From NCBI RefSeq assembly GCF_002848265.1, contig NZ_CP025422.1, positions 2,324,727-2,388,726 of the forward strand: DNA of 64,000 nucleotides, in the 5' to 3' direction. Every line of letters starts with the position of its first letter. Positions within the stretch are counted from its first letter, which is position 1. Position numbers and translations under genes: made by a program. Origin of the DNA: Zhihengliuella sp. ISTPL4 (GTDB lineage: Bacteria; Actinomycetota; Actinomycetes; Actinomycetales; Microbacteriaceae). Below are positions 28,282 to 36,783 of the stretch, piece after piece. A model generated the notes under the pieces. It was not told the DNA's origin. It ran no database searches and was given only the letters and a program-made list of their open reading frames with translations.

Positions 28282-29319
28282 ATGCGCATCCCCGCCGCGA
28301 TCCGCGCCTCCCAGCGCTCCCCCCTGCTTCAGGTGGTGAAGTCGGCCGCGGCGACCATCGCCGCGTGGCTGATCGCGGGTTGGGTCTTCCCGGGGCAGCT
28401 GCCGGTGTTCGCCGCGATCGCCGCGCTGCTCGTCGTGCAGCCGAGCGTCAACCAGTCGCTGTCGAAGGCGCTGGAGCGCAGCATCGGCGTGATCGTCGGG
28501 GTCGTCATCGCGGTCGGTCTCGGCCTGCTCCTCGGCTCACCGAGCTGGATCGTGCTGCTGGCGATCGTCGTCGCGATGCTCGTGGCGTGGATCTTCCGGG
28601 CGTCCCCCGGCACCGGTAACCAGGTCGCGATCTCGGCGATGCTCGTACTGGCGCTCGGATCGTCGAGTCCGGAGTACGCGGTCGCCCGGATCGTGGAGAC
28701 CCTCATCGGGGTGGCGATCGGCATCGTCGTGAACGCGCTGATCGTGCCCCCGGTGCTCGTCGAGCCGGCGCGCCAGAACGTGGGGATGCTCGGACGGGAG
28801 CTCGCCGCGAGCCTCGATCGCCTCGCGGACGCCTTGCCCGCCCCGCAGACCCCGGCGCGGCTGCAGGAGCTCATGCTCGAGGTGCGGCTGCTGCGCCCCA
28901 TGAAGGATGCCGCCGACGCCGCGATCGCCGCCGGGGAGGAGTCGCTCACCCTGAACCCGCGGCGTTCGACCCATCGCGCCGACCTGCAGGAGCTGAAGGC
29001 GCTGCTCGACCGGCTCTCGCCCATCGTCACCCAGACCATCGGCATGACCCGCGCCTACTTCGACCACTACGACGACCGGCTCGGCGAGGAGCCCGCGGTG
29101 GCCGCGATCGCCGAGCAGCTCCGTCGGGCCGGACACGACGTGCGTCTCGCGGTGCAGACCACGGCTCCCGCCGCCGAGCCTGAGCCGCTGACCTCCGCGA
29201 TCCCCGCGCTGACGGCTCCGCTCGTGATCCGTCCGCCCTCCTCGCAGCACTGGATCCTCATCGGCTCCCTCATGGAAGACCTCCGTCGCATCCGCGGCGA
29301 GCTCCTGGACGAGGACTGA
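28282..29319 (+). CDS. FUSC-family / aromatic-acid-exporter-like membrane protein
   Basis: A 345-aa protein: five to six tightly packed N-terminal membrane segments (VVKSAAATIAAWLIAGWV, LPVFAAIAALLVVQPSVNQS, GVIVGVVIAVGLGLLLG...) and a cytosolic helical half. This is the layout of FUSC/ArAE half-proteins that export aromatic acids or similar compounds. ATG at 28282 fits the -10 box spacing; GTG at 28273 is the alternative. The substrate is unknown. Confidence 0.82.
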   Translation: MRIPAAIRASQRSPLLQVVKSAAATIAAWLIAGWVFPGQLPVFAAIAALLVVQPSVNQSLSKALERSIGVIVGVVIAVGLGLLLGSPSWIVLLAIVVAMLVAWIFRASPGTGNQVAISAMLVLALGSSSPEYAVARIVETLIGVAIGIVVNALIVPPVLVEPARQNVGMLGRELAASLDRLADALPAPQTPARLQELMLEVRLLRPMKDAADAAIAAGEESLTLNPRRSTHRADLQELKALLDRLSPIVTQTIGMTRAYFDHYDDRLGEEPAVAAIAEQLRRAGHDVRLAVQTTAPAAEPEPLTSAIPALTAPLVIRPPSSQHWILIGSLMEDLRRIRGELLDED

Positions 29320-29330
29320 TCTCCCGCCGA

Positions 29331-29403
29331 CCCACCCCCTTTCGCGCCTCCCGGCCCCTTTTGTGCGTCCGCAACGGGCCGGGACGCACCGAAAGGGGTG
29401 GGG
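29331..29403. terminator. Nested hairpin after the FUSC gene
   Basis: Outer arms CCCTTTCG / CGAAAGGG with C/G-rich extensions and inner arms GTGCGTCC/GGACGCAC. It ends 11 bp before the next promoter, so it should insulate the downstream gene. Confidence 0.55.
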
Positions 29404-29413
29404 CGGCGAGGGC

Positions 29414-29419
29414 TACCCT
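29414..29419 (+). promoter_or_regulatory. TANNNT -10 box (TACCCT) of the alkD-like gene
   Basis: Ends 6 nt before the ATG at 29426; no Shine-Dalgarno sequence fits between them. Confidence 0.6.
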
Positions 29420-29425
29420 GGCGGA

Positions 29426-30085
29426 ATGACAGTCGAGGAGGCGCTGGCGGAGCTCGCGGCGCTCGAAGACCCGAAGGTGCGCGCGGCGAACGAGAAGCGC
29501 GGCGACGACCACGGCATCAATCTGAGCTGCATGCGCGCTCTCGCGAAGCGCATCAAGACCGATCAGGCCCTCGCACGCGAGCTCTGGGCGACGGGCGAGA
29601 CGTCCGCCCGGCTCTTGGCGCTGCTCGTATGCCGCCCCCGGGACTTCACGGCCGACGAGCTCGACACCATGCTGCGCGAGACCCGGCCGCCCAAGGTGAA
29701 CGACTGGTTCGTGAACTATGTCGTCAAGAAGTCGCCCCTGGCCGAGGAGCTGCGCCAGCGCTGGTTCGACGACGCCGACCCGACCGTCGCGGCCGCCGCG
29801 TGGTCGCTCACGACGGTCCGCGTCACGAAGGACGCCGACGGGCTCGATCTGTCGCACCTGCTCGATCTCATCGAACGCGATCTGAAGGATGCTCCCCCGC
29901 GGCTGCAGTGGGCAATGAACGAGACCCTCGCGAACATCGGCATCTTCCATCCGGAACTGCGCGGCCGCGCGGTGGCGATCGGCGAGCGGCTTCAGGTGCT
30001 GGCGGACTACCCCACGGCCCCCGGCTGCACCTCGCCGTTCGCACCGATCTGGATCGGGGAGATCGTCCGCCGTCGCGAGGGCTGA
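29426..30085 (+). CDS. AlkD-like DNA alkylation repair protein
   Basis: A 219-aa all-helical HEAT-like repeat protein of the AlkD/PF08713 family, which removes bulky or positively charged alkylated bases. Repeating helix pairs (LAKRIKTDQALARELWATGE, WFVNYVVKKSPLAEELRQRW, AWSLTT) fit the family. The catalytic Trp/Asp set was not aligned. It stands alone with its own leaderless promoter, 13 bp before the next gene, which has its own promoter as well. Confidence 0.8.
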   Translation: MTVEEALAELAALEDPKVRAANEKRGDDHGINLSCMRALAKRIKTDQALARELWATGETSARLLALLVCRPRDFTADELDTMLRETRPPKVNDWFVNYVVKKSPLAEELRQRWFDDADPTVAAAAWSLTTVRVTKDADGLDLSHLLDLIERDLKDAPPRLQWAMNETLANIGIFHPELRGRAVAIGERLQVLADYPTAPGCTSPFAPIWIGEIVRRREG

Positions 30086-30086
30086 C

Positions 30087-30092
30087 TACGCT
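30087..30092 (+). promoter_or_regulatory. TANNNT -10 box (TACGCT) of deoD
   Basis: Ends 6 nt before the ATG at 30099 and lies just after the stop of the upstream gene. Confidence 0.6.
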
Positions 30093-30098
30093 GAGCGG

Positions 30099-30812
30099 AT
30101 GAGCACCCACATCGCTGCGGAACCCGGTCAGATCGCCCCCATCGTGCTGTTCCCCGGCGACCCGCTGCGGGCGAAGTGGATCGCGGAGACCTTCCTCGAT
30201 GACGCGGAGCTGTACTCCGAGACGCGCGGGATGCTCGGCTTCACCGGCACGTGGGAGGGGCACCGGGTCTCCGTCCAGGGCTCGGGCATGGGACAGCCGT
30301 CGATGGCCATCTATGCGACGGAACTGTTCACGGAGTACGACGTGCAGACGATCGTCCGCGTGGGATCCTGCGGCGCGCTGACTGAGAAGCTCGCGGTGCG
30401 CGACATCATCATCGCCAACGGCGCGAGCACCGACTCCGGGATCAACCGCGTGCGCTTCCACGGCCTCGACTACGCCCCGCTCGCCGACTTCGCCCTGCTG
30501 CGCGCGGCGGTGGAGGCGAGCGAGTCGGAACCCCTGTCGTCCACCGTGCACGTGGGGCCGCTGTTCTCGAGCGACCAGTTCTACAGCACGCGGCCGGAGC
30601 TCACCGCGCCCTTCGTGCAGCACGGCATCCTCGGCGTCGAGATGGAGGCGGCAGGGCTCTACACCCTCGCAGCGTTCCATGGACGCCGCGCCCTCGCGAT
30701 CTGCACGGTCAGTGACCACATCGTCACCGGCGAGGAGACCACGGCTCAGGAGCGCGAGCAGACGTTCGGCGACATGGTCCGTATCGCGCTCCGGGCAGCG
30801 ACCTCCGCCTGA
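30099..30812 (+). CDS. deoD: Purine-nucleoside phosphorylase, DeoD type
   Basis: A 237-aa nucleoside phosphorylase of the trimeric/hexameric NP-I family that splits purine (deoxy)ribonucleosides with phosphate. VLFPGDPLRAKWIAE binds phosphate/ribose, GVEMEAAGLY is the family signature, and VSDH carries the catalytic Asp. Length is standard. It acts in purine salvage in the cytosol. Confidence 0.95.
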   Translation: MSTHIAAEPGQIAPIVLFPGDPLRAKWIAETFLDDAELYSETRGMLGFTGTWEGHRVSVQGSGMGQPSMAIYATELFTEYDVQTIVRVGSCGALTEKLAVRDIIIANGASTDSGINRVRFHGLDYAPLADFALLRAAVEASESEPLSSTVHVGPLFSSDQFYSTRPELTAPFVQHGILGVEMEAAGLYTLAAFHGRRALAICTVSDHIVTGEETTAQEREQTFGDMVRIALRAATSA

Positions 30813-30905
30813 GACGGCACCGCCACGGCTGCTGCTGTGTGACAGCCTTGTCGCAGCCCCGCACCGCGATCGTGCACATGATGCGGATGGGATGATCGAA
30901 GCACC

Positions 30906-33521
30906 ATGAATTCCACGCCGCGGCTCGAACCCTCTCTCGTTCCCGACGCGGCGGACCCCGATACGGTCTACCTGACGTTCGTGGAATGGGCGGAGTCGAC
31001 GGGCATCCGCCTCTACCCCGCGCAAGAAGAGGCGCTCATCGAGATCGTCTCCGGCGCGAACGTCATCCTGTCCACGCCGACCGGCACGGGAAAGTCGCTC
31101 GTCGCGATGGGAGCCCACTTCGCGGCGATGGTCGGCGGGCACCGGAGCTACTACACGGCGCCGATCAAGGCTCTCGTCAGCGAGAAGTTCTTCGCCCTGG
31201 CAGAGGTGTTCGGCGCCGAGAACGTGGGGATGGTGACGGGCGACTCCGCCGTGAACGCGGACGCGCCCATCATCTGCTGCACCGCGGAGATCCTCGCGAA
31301 CCTGGCGCTGCGTCAGGGCGATGCCGCCGACGTCGGGCTCGTCGTGATGGACGAGTTCCACTTCTACGGCGACCCGGACCGCGGCTGGGCCTGGCAGGTG
31401 CCGCTCCTCGAGCTCCCGCAGGCGCAGTTCGTGCTCATGTCGGCCACCCTCGGCGACGTCACCACCCTCGCCGCCGACCTGACGCGTCGCACCGGACGGG
31501 AGACCGCCTCGGTCACGGGGGTCGAGCGCCCGGTCCCGCTGCACTTCTTCTACGAGACGACGCCCATCCACGAGACCATCGACGACCTGCTGAACACCGG
31601 ACAGGCGCCGATCTACATCGTGCACTTCTCGCAGGCCGCCGCCATGGAGCGAGCGCAGGCGCTGTCGAGCACCAAGGTCGCGACGCGGGAGCAACGCGAC
31701 GAGATCGCCGCCCTCATCGGGGGCTTCCGCTTCACGACGGCGTTCGGCAAGACGCTCTCCCGCTTCCTCCGCGCCGGCATCGGCGTGCACCACGCCGGCA
31801 TGCTGCCGAAGTACCGCCGGCTCGTGGAGCAACTCGCGCAGCGCGGCCTCCTGCGAGTGATCTGCGGCACGGACACGCTCGGCGTGGGCATCAACGTCCC
31901 CATCCGGACCGTGCTGCTCACCGCGCTGACGAAATTCGACGGTACCCGGATGCGCCAGCTCAACGCCCGGGAGTTCCACCAGATCGCCGGGCGGGCCGGA
32001 CGCGCGGGCTACGACACCGCTGGTACCGTCGTCGCCCAGGCCCCGGAGCACGAGACGGAGAACCTCGCCGCGATCCGCAAGGCCGGCGACGACCCGAAGA
32101 AGAAGCGGAAGATCATCCGCAAGAAGGCCCCAGACGGGTTCGTGTCGTGGGGAGAGCCGTCGTTCCGGAAGCTCATCGACGCGACGCCGGAGACGCTGAC
32201 CTCGCACATGCAGATCACGAGCGCGATGCTGCTCAACGTGATCGCCCGGGGCGGCGACGTGTTCGGGAACGTCCGCCGGCTCGTCTTCGACAACCACGAG
32301 CCGCGCGCCCGGCAGCGGGCGCTGGCCCTCCGCGCCCTCGCTATCTTCCGGACGCTCCGGGAATCGGGCGTCGTGGAGACGTTCGACACGGGCGTACCCG
32401 GAGCGCCGAAGGGCGTGCGGCTCACGGTCGACCTGCAGCCGAACTTCGCGCTCAACCAGCCGCTGTCGCCGTTCGCCCTCGCGGCGTTCGACCTGCTGGA
32501 CCCTTCGACAGGCTCAGGGACCCAGACTTCGACAGGCTCAGGGACCCACCCTTCGACAGGCTCAGGGACCCAGGCAGGGTTGGGGGACCAGGGAGTGGGG
32601 ACGGGGTCGTACGCCCTGGACATGATCTCGATCGTCGAGGCGACGCTCGACGACCCCCGCGCCGTGCTCAGCCAGCAGGAGTTCCTCGCGCGGGGCGAGG
32701 CGGTCGCCGCCATGAAGCGCGAGGGCATCGAGTACGACGAGCGCATGGAGCTCCTCGAAGGGATCACGTACCCGAAGCCGCTGGAGGAGCTTCTCGATGC
32801 GGCGTTCGAGACGTTCAGCGCCGCGCAGCCCTGGATCCGCGACTTCGAGCTCCACCCGAAGTCCGTCGTCCGGGACATGTACGAGCGGGCCATGTCGTTC
32901 GGCGAGTACGTCGCGTTCTACAAGATCGCTCGCTCCGAGGGCGTCGTCCTGCGGTATCTGTCGGACGCGTATCGCGCCGCCTCCCAGACGATCCCCGAGG
33001 AGCGGAAGGACGAGGACCTCCACGACCTCATCGCCTGGCTCGGCGAACTCGTGCGCCAGATCGACTCCAGCCTGCTCGACGAGTGGAGCGAGCTGACCGC
33101 GGGTCCCGTCGTCCACGGCGATGCCGACGAGCCGATCGTCCCGCCCGCGCCGAAGCGCCTCACGAGCAACACCCGCGCCTTCCGCACGCTCGTCCGCAAC
33201 GAGCTGTTCCGACGCGTGCAGCTCGCCGCCCGGGAGGACGTGGACGCCCTCGCCGAACTCGACCCGACGTTCGGTGCCGCCGCCTGGTCCGACGCACTGG
33301 ACGCGTACTTCGCGGAGCATGACGACATCGGCACCGGGCCGGACGCCCGCAGCTCCCGCATGCTGCTGCTCACCGAGGGGCCGACCGAGTGGTCCGCGCG
33401 GCAGATCATCGACGACCCGGCCGGCGACCACGACTGGGGCATCAGCGCCACCGTCGACCTCGCCGCGTCCGACGAGGCCGGCGAGGCGGTCGTGACGGTG
33501 ACGGCGGTCGACCGGCTGTGA
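30906..33521 (+). CDS. DEAD/DEAH-box helicase with C-terminal DUF3516
   Basis: An 871-aa superfamily-2 helicase of the Ski2-like type: Walker A STPTGTGKS (K63), DEFH Walker B, SATLGD, then GTDTLGVGINVP and QIAGRAGRAG in the second RecA domain, and a long C-terminal DUF3516 region. The nucleic-acid target is unknown. Residues about 533-557 are encoded by three in-frame copies of a 24-bp repeat (STGSGT three times), interrupting the start of the C-terminal region. The helicase motifs are intact, so the gene is probably functional. Confidence 0.92.
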   Translation: MNSTPRLEPSLVPDAADPDTVYLTFVEWAESTGIRLYPAQEEALIEIVSGANVILSTPTGTGKSLVAMGAHFAAMVGGHRSYYTAPIKALVSEKFFALAEVFGAENVGMVTGDSAVNADAPIICCTAEILANLALRQGDAADVGLVVMDEFHFYGDPDRGWAWQVPLLELPQAQFVLMSATLGDVTTLAADLTRRTGRETASVTGVERPVPLHFFYETTPIHETIDDLLNTGQAPIYIVHFSQAAAMERAQALSSTKVATREQRDEIAALIGGFRFTTAFGKTLSRFLRAGIGVHHAGMLPKYRRLVEQLAQRGLLRVICGTDTLGVGINVPIRTVLLTALTKFDGTRMRQLNAREFHQIAGRAGRAGYDTAGTVVAQAPEHETENLAAIRKAGDDPKKKRKIIRKKAPDGFVSWGEPSFRKLIDATPETLTSHMQITSAMLLNVIARGGDVFGNVRRLVFDNHEPRARQRALALRALAIFRTLRESGVVETFDTGVPGAPKGVRLTVDLQPNFALNQPLSPFALAAFDLLDPSTGSGTQTSTGSGTHPSTGSGTQAGLGDQGVGTGSYALDMISIVEATLDDPRAVLSQQEFLARGEAVAAMKREGIEYDERMELLEGITYPKPLEELLDAAFETFSAAQPWIRDFELHPKSVVRDMYERAMSFGEYVAFYKIARSEGVVLRYLSDAYRAASQTIPEERKDEDLHDLIAWLGELVRQIDSSLLDEWSELTAGPVVHGDADEPIVPPAPKRLTSNTRAFRTLVRNELFRRVQLAAREDVDALAELDPTFGAAAWSDALDAYFAEHDDIGTGPDARSSRMLLLTEGPTEWSARQIIDDPAGDHDWGISATVDLAASDEAGEAVVTVTAVDRL
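32501..32574 (+). repeat. Three tandem 24-bp copies of a CCCTTCGACAGGCTCAGGGA-type repeat inside the helicase gene
   Basis: The TTCGACAGGCTCAGGGACC cores start at 32504, 32528 and 32552, a strict 24-bp period (8 codons), so the frame is kept. The core is a short palindrome-like sequence known to be scattered through many actinobacterial and proteobacterial genomes. Confidence 0.9.
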
Positions 33522-33536
33522 GCGACGCGGGCCCCG

Positions 33537-33926
33537 TCAGGCCTGCATGACCGCGAGCACGTTGCCCGCCGGGTCGCGGAACCACGCGATGTCCGGTCCC
33601 TGCCCGTTCCCGCGGACGATGCCGCGGGAGTCCGACGGGAACTCGTCGTCGCCGTAGATCTTGGTCTGCACCCCGCGCTCGTTGAGCTCCTCGACGGCGG
33701 CATCGACGTCCGCCACCGGGAAGTTCAGGATCGTGAAGCTCGCCGGGGTGTGGTTCGGTTTCGCGTAGACGAGGATCGACCCGCCGCGGGGCAGGCGCAG
33801 ATCGAGGAACCCCATCGCGTTGACCTCGACGTCGAGCCCGAGGGTCGTGCCGTAGAACTCTTTCGCCGCGTCGATGTCGTCGACGCTGAAACCGCTGAAC
33901 GCGTTCTCCGCTGTGAAGGCTGCCAT
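33537..33926 (-). CDS. VOC-family (glyoxalase/bleomycin-resistance-like) protein
   Basis: A 129-aa vicinal-oxygen-chelate fold protein with paired beta-alpha-beta units (FSGFSVDDIDAAKEFYGTTLGL and FPVADVDAAVEELNERGV, ending FRDPAGNVLAV). VOC proteins include dioxygenases, glyoxalases and antibiotic-binding proteins; the metal ligands are not clear enough to choose. It is convergent with the helicase gene. Confidence 0.88.
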   Translation of the reverse strand: MAAFTAENAFSGFSVDDIDAAKEFYGTTLGLDVEVNAMGFLDLRLPRGGSILVYAKPNHTPASFTILNFPVADVDAAVEELNERGVQTKIYGDDEFPSDSRGIVRGNGQGPDIAWFRDPAGNVLAVMQA

Positions 33927-33968
33927 GCCCCCAGCATCCGCCTCCGCGCGCGCCGTGTCGACCCCCTC

Positions 33969-34916
33969 TCACACGGCCGCTCGGACGAGCCGGTCCACGA
34001 GGTCGACGTAGTCCACCCCGACCGCCGCGAACATCCGCGGCACCTGGGAGGCGGCGGTCAGCCCCGGCATCGTGTTCACCTCGTTGAGCACCGGACCCTC
34101 GTCCGTGAGGAAGAAGTCCATCCGGGCGACGCCGTCGCACCCCAGGGCGTCGAACATCGCGATCGCGGCGCGCTTGAGCGCCGATGTGGCGGCCGCATCG
34201 AGCTGCGCGGGAACCGTGAAGCGGGCCGTGCCGTCGTACTTCGTCGCGGTGTCGAAGAGCCCGGGGGCGTGGATCTCGAGGGGCGGGGCGGCCCACCGCA
34301 CCCCGCCCTTCTCCCGCAGCACGGCGACGTCGATCTCCCGTGCCTGCACGACCTCCTCGACCAGGATCCGCCGGTCGAAACGCGCTGCCCCCCGTAGTGC
34401 CGTGAGCAGGTCGCCCTCCTCCGTCACCAGGCTCACGCCGTGGCTCGAGCCGGCCGTGACCGGCTTGACCACGACGGCACCCTCGAACTCCACGTCGCCG
34501 ATGTCCTCGGCGGCGACCAGCCGTCCGCGCGCGGTCCGCAGCCCCACGGCCTGAGCCACGAGCTTCGTGGCCCATTTGTCCATGCCGATCGCGCCGGCGC
34601 CCAGCGCCGAGCCGACGACCGGCACCCCGGCGAGTGCGCACAGCGCGGCGAGGGCGCCGTCCTCCCCGAGCGCGCCGTGCACGGCCGGGAACACGACGTC
34701 GCTCGCCGCGAGCAGCGGAAGCGCGTGCTGCAACGACGCCGCCGGACTGGCGCCCGGTGGGATGCCGTCGGCCCGCCACACGCCGTCGCGGTCGATCGTC
34801 ACGGTCGTGACGGTGTGTCCGCCCAGCCGCAGCGCTGCAGCGACCGCCGCCGCCGAGGCGAGCGACACCTCATGCTCGGGATTCTGTCCCCCTCCGATGA
34901 CCAGGACCTTCGTCAT
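33969..34916 (-). CDS. D-Ala-D-Ala ligase-like ATP-grasp enzyme of the Van-like cluster
   Basis: A 315-aa ATP-grasp ligase: GGGQNPEHEVSLASA at the start, VVKPVTAGSSHGV (ATP-grasp lysine and Ser-rich loop), KYDGTARFTVPA (omega-loop) and MDFFLTDEGPVLNEVNTMPG (metal site). The omega-loop keeps KY as in D-Ala-D-Ala and D-Ala-D-Ser enzymes, unlike VanA, which has His there, so D-lactate ligation is unlikely. It is joined by ATGA to the racemase gene and lies in the operon divergent from VanR/VanS-like genes. It could be the housekeeping Ddl or a second, inducible ligase. Confidence 0.9.
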   Translation of the reverse strand: MTKVLVIGGGQNPEHEVSLASAAAVAAALRLGGHTVTTVTIDRDGVWRADGIPPGASPAASLQHALPLLAASDVVFPAVHGALGEDGALAALCALAGVPVVGSALGAGAIGMDKWATKLVAQAVGLRTARGRLVAAEDIGDVEFEGAVVVKPVTAGSSHGVSLVTEEGDLLTALRGAARFDRRILVEEVVQAREIDVAVLREKGGVRWAAPPLEIHAPGLFDTATKYDGTARFTVPAQLDAAATSALKRAAIAMFDALGCDGVARMDFFLTDEGPVLNEVNTMPGLTAASQVPRMFAAVGVDYVDLVDRLVRAAV

Positions 34917-36034
34917 GCCACGCTCCTCTTCACTCGCGGGCCGATGCCCGTGACGATGGTGTGCGGGATGGTGCCCGCCCACCGCGCCCAGTCCTGCACC
35001 GACGGCACCGCGCCCCCGTCCGGCCCGAACACCGTCGCGACCGCTCCCCGTGGGAACGCCCTTCCCCCGGTGTCGACGACGATCTGATCCATCGAGACCC
35101 GGCCGACGATCGGATGCCGCGCCCCTCCGATCTCCACTCCCGCACCCGGCCCGAGCTCCCGCGGGATGCCGTCGGCGTATCCGACGCCCACGACGCTCAG
35201 GTGCGTGGCCGTCGCCGTCGTATGCGTCCCCCCGTAGCCCACGACGGTCCCGGCCGGCACGGCGGCACTGTGCACCACGGGCGCGGTCCACCGGGAGGCC
35301 CCGACGAGCGACACCGTCTCGGACGGGTCGATCCCCACCAGGGCGGCGCCGACCCGCACCATGTCGAAGTGCGTCGCCGGATCCGTGAGCGCCCCCGACG
35401 TCGCCGCGAGATGCACGAGCAGCGGTCCGAACCCGGCGCGCAGAACCGCATCCCTCCCCTGGCGCATCCGGAGCACTGCGGCCGCGTTCGCCCGCGGATC
35501 CGCGGCATCCGCGCGAGGGAGGTGCCCCATGACCCCGACGACCTCGATCCGGCCGCGCGCCGCCCGCGCCGCCCGCAGCAGCGCGTCCCAGTCCTCCACG
35601 GGACACCCTTCCCGCGCCATCCCGGTGTCGAGGTGCAGGTGCACCCGCACGGGAGCCGCGGCATCGGCCGCGAGCTGCCGCAACTCCTCGACGGAGCCCA
35701 CGGCCACGTCGATACCGGCCGCGGCCGCGCGCGGCGCATCGATACCTGCGGGGTGCAGCCAGGCGAGGATCGGCACCCGCAGTCCGGCCTCGCGCAGGGT
35801 GACGCCCTCGGCGACGTCCGTGACCCCGAGCCACTCGGCCCCCGCGGCCACGGCGGCGCTCGCGACCGTCACCATGCCGTGGCCGTAGCCGTCGGCCTTG
35901 ACCACGGCCATGGTGGGCACGGGGGCAGCGGCCCGCACGCAGCGGAGATTCTCGGCCACGGCGCCGGGAAGAGTGCACAGCGTCGGCGCGTGCAGGCGCG
36001 AGAGGGTCATGCCCTCCGCGAGCACGGCGGTCAT
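34913..36034 (-). CDS. Alanine racemase-like PLP enzyme (possible VanT-like role)
   Basis: A 373-aa fold-III PLP enzyme: VVKADGYGHG with the PLP lysine, and a C-terminal barrel with VGYADGIPREL and GRVSMDQIVVD. It is soluble and of normal alanine-racemase length, without the membrane domain of VanT. ATG at 36034 overlaps the carboxypeptidase stop as ATGA, and its own stop overlaps the ligase start the same way. It supplies D-Ala, or D-Ser if the substrate pocket differs, to the ligase that follows. Residues deciding Ala versus Ser were not resolved. Confidence 0.9.
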   Translation of the reverse strand: MTAVLAEGMTLSRLHAPTLCTLPGAVAENLRCVRAAAPVPTMAVVKADGYGHGMVTVASAAVAAGAEWLGVTDVAEGVTLREAGLRVPILAWLHPAGIDAPRAAAAGIDVAVGSVEELRQLAADAAAPVRVHLHLDTGMAREGCPVEDWDALLRAARAARGRIEVVGVMGHLPRADAADPRANAAAVLRMRQGRDAVLRAGFGPLLVHLAATSGALTDPATHFDMVRVGAALVGIDPSETVSLVGASRWTAPVVHSAAVPAGTVVGYGGTHTTATATHLSVVGVGYADGIPRELGPGAGVEIGGARHPIVGRVSMDQIVVDTGGRAFPRGAVATVFGPDGGAVPSVQDWARWAGTIPHTIVTGIGPRVKRSVA

Positions 36035-36696
36035 CGCTGCATCCTCGGGTCTTCGGTGGGGTCGGCGTACTGTGCCGGGCAGCCGTCCTCGACGGCCTCC
36101 GGGCGCAGCTCGTAGTGCCAGGACTCGTTGCCGTAGGTCTGGCAGAGCCCGTAGCGCCATCCGCGCTGGGTGAGCCAGTCGAGGGTCGGGAGCGGACCGA
36201 GGTCGACCGCGTCGCCGGAGACGTGTGCCGAGGTCTCGGCGGTCGCCACCCAGCGACGCGCCTCCTCCTCCGAGCCGTAGTCGTCGATCGCGTCACGGAG
36301 CAGCTGCTCCTGCAGTGCCGCCGAACGCCACCCGCTGTTCACGAGGAAGGTGACCCCGTCGGCCTCCGCATCGGCGGCGGCGCGCTGGAGCGCGTCGAGC
36401 AGGGCGGGGTCGAGGTGGCCGACGGCGACCCTGTCCACGTCGAACACCGTGGGCTGATCGCCGTCCCGGATCACGCCGTCCGCCTCGCTCGGGGCGAGCC
36501 CGGATCCGGTCGGCGGGTGCGGATAGGCGGAAGGGGCGGGGCCGGCGACGTGCGGGGCGGTCTCGGCGAACGCGGCCGTCAGCGACTGCTGCACGGCGAC
36601 GGCGCCGACCACGGCGAGCGCCAGCACGGAGGCCGTGGTGGCGATCCGCCGACGGCGCCGTGCGCGGACGGCTCGGGGGGTGTGGAGGTCGTTCAT
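36031..36696 (-). CDS. Membrane-anchored D,D-carboxypeptidase, VanY/VanXY-like (M15 family)
   Basis: A 221-aa zinc peptidase. A cationic N-terminus and one membrane segment (about 20-42) anchor it outside the membrane. Zinc ligands lie in SAHVSGDAVDLG (H and D) and ESWHYEL (catalytic E and zinc H), preceded by NSGWRSAALQEQLL. This is the VanY/VanXY layout that trims D-Ala from peptidoglycan precursors. GGAAG precedes the ATG at 36696. It is the first gene of the operon carboxypeptidase-racemase-ligase and is divergent from vanR-like, so induction by the sensor pair is likely. Confidence 0.9.
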   Translation of the reverse strand: MNDLHTPRAVRARRRRRIATTASVLALAVVGAVAVQQSLTAAFAETAPHVAGPAPSAYPHPPTGSGLAPSEADGVIRDGDQPTVFDVDRVAVGHLDPALLDALQRAAADAEADGVTFLVNSGWRSAALQEQLLRDAIDDYGSEEEARRWVATAETSAHVSGDAVDLGPLPTLDWLTQRGWRYGLCQTYGNESWHYELRPEAVEDGCPAQYADPTEDPRMQR

Positions 36697-36730
36697 GCTT
36701 CCAGTGAAGGGAGCACGCGGTTGCCAGGGC

Positions 36731-36748
36731 GTATGGCGTTTTCCATAC
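36731..36748. promoter_or_regulatory. Inverted repeat between the carboxypeptidase and VanR-like genes
   Basis: GTATGG-CGTTTT-CCATAC, 6-bp perfect arms, lies in the 87-bp divergent gap 22 bp before the response-regulator -10 box. It is a candidate site for that regulator. Confidence 0.5.
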
Positions 36749-36770
36749 ACCGCCGATATGCCGCACTGCG

Positions 36771-36776
36771 TAGGAT
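36771..36776 (+). promoter_or_regulatory. TANNNT -10 box (TAGGAT) of the VanR-like gene
   Basis: Ends 7 nt before the ATG at 36784; no good -35 is visible, which would fit dependence on an activator. Confidence 0.55.
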
Positions 36777-36783
36777 CGCTGCC

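Noticed and set aside
32501..32574. CRISPR array
   Set aside because: The three units are directly adjacent with no unique spacers and lie inside a coding frame.
33969..34916. VanA-type D-Ala-D-Lac ligase
   Set aside because: The omega-loop has KY rather than the His-containing VanA sequence, and no VanH-like lactate dehydrogenase is encoded nearby.
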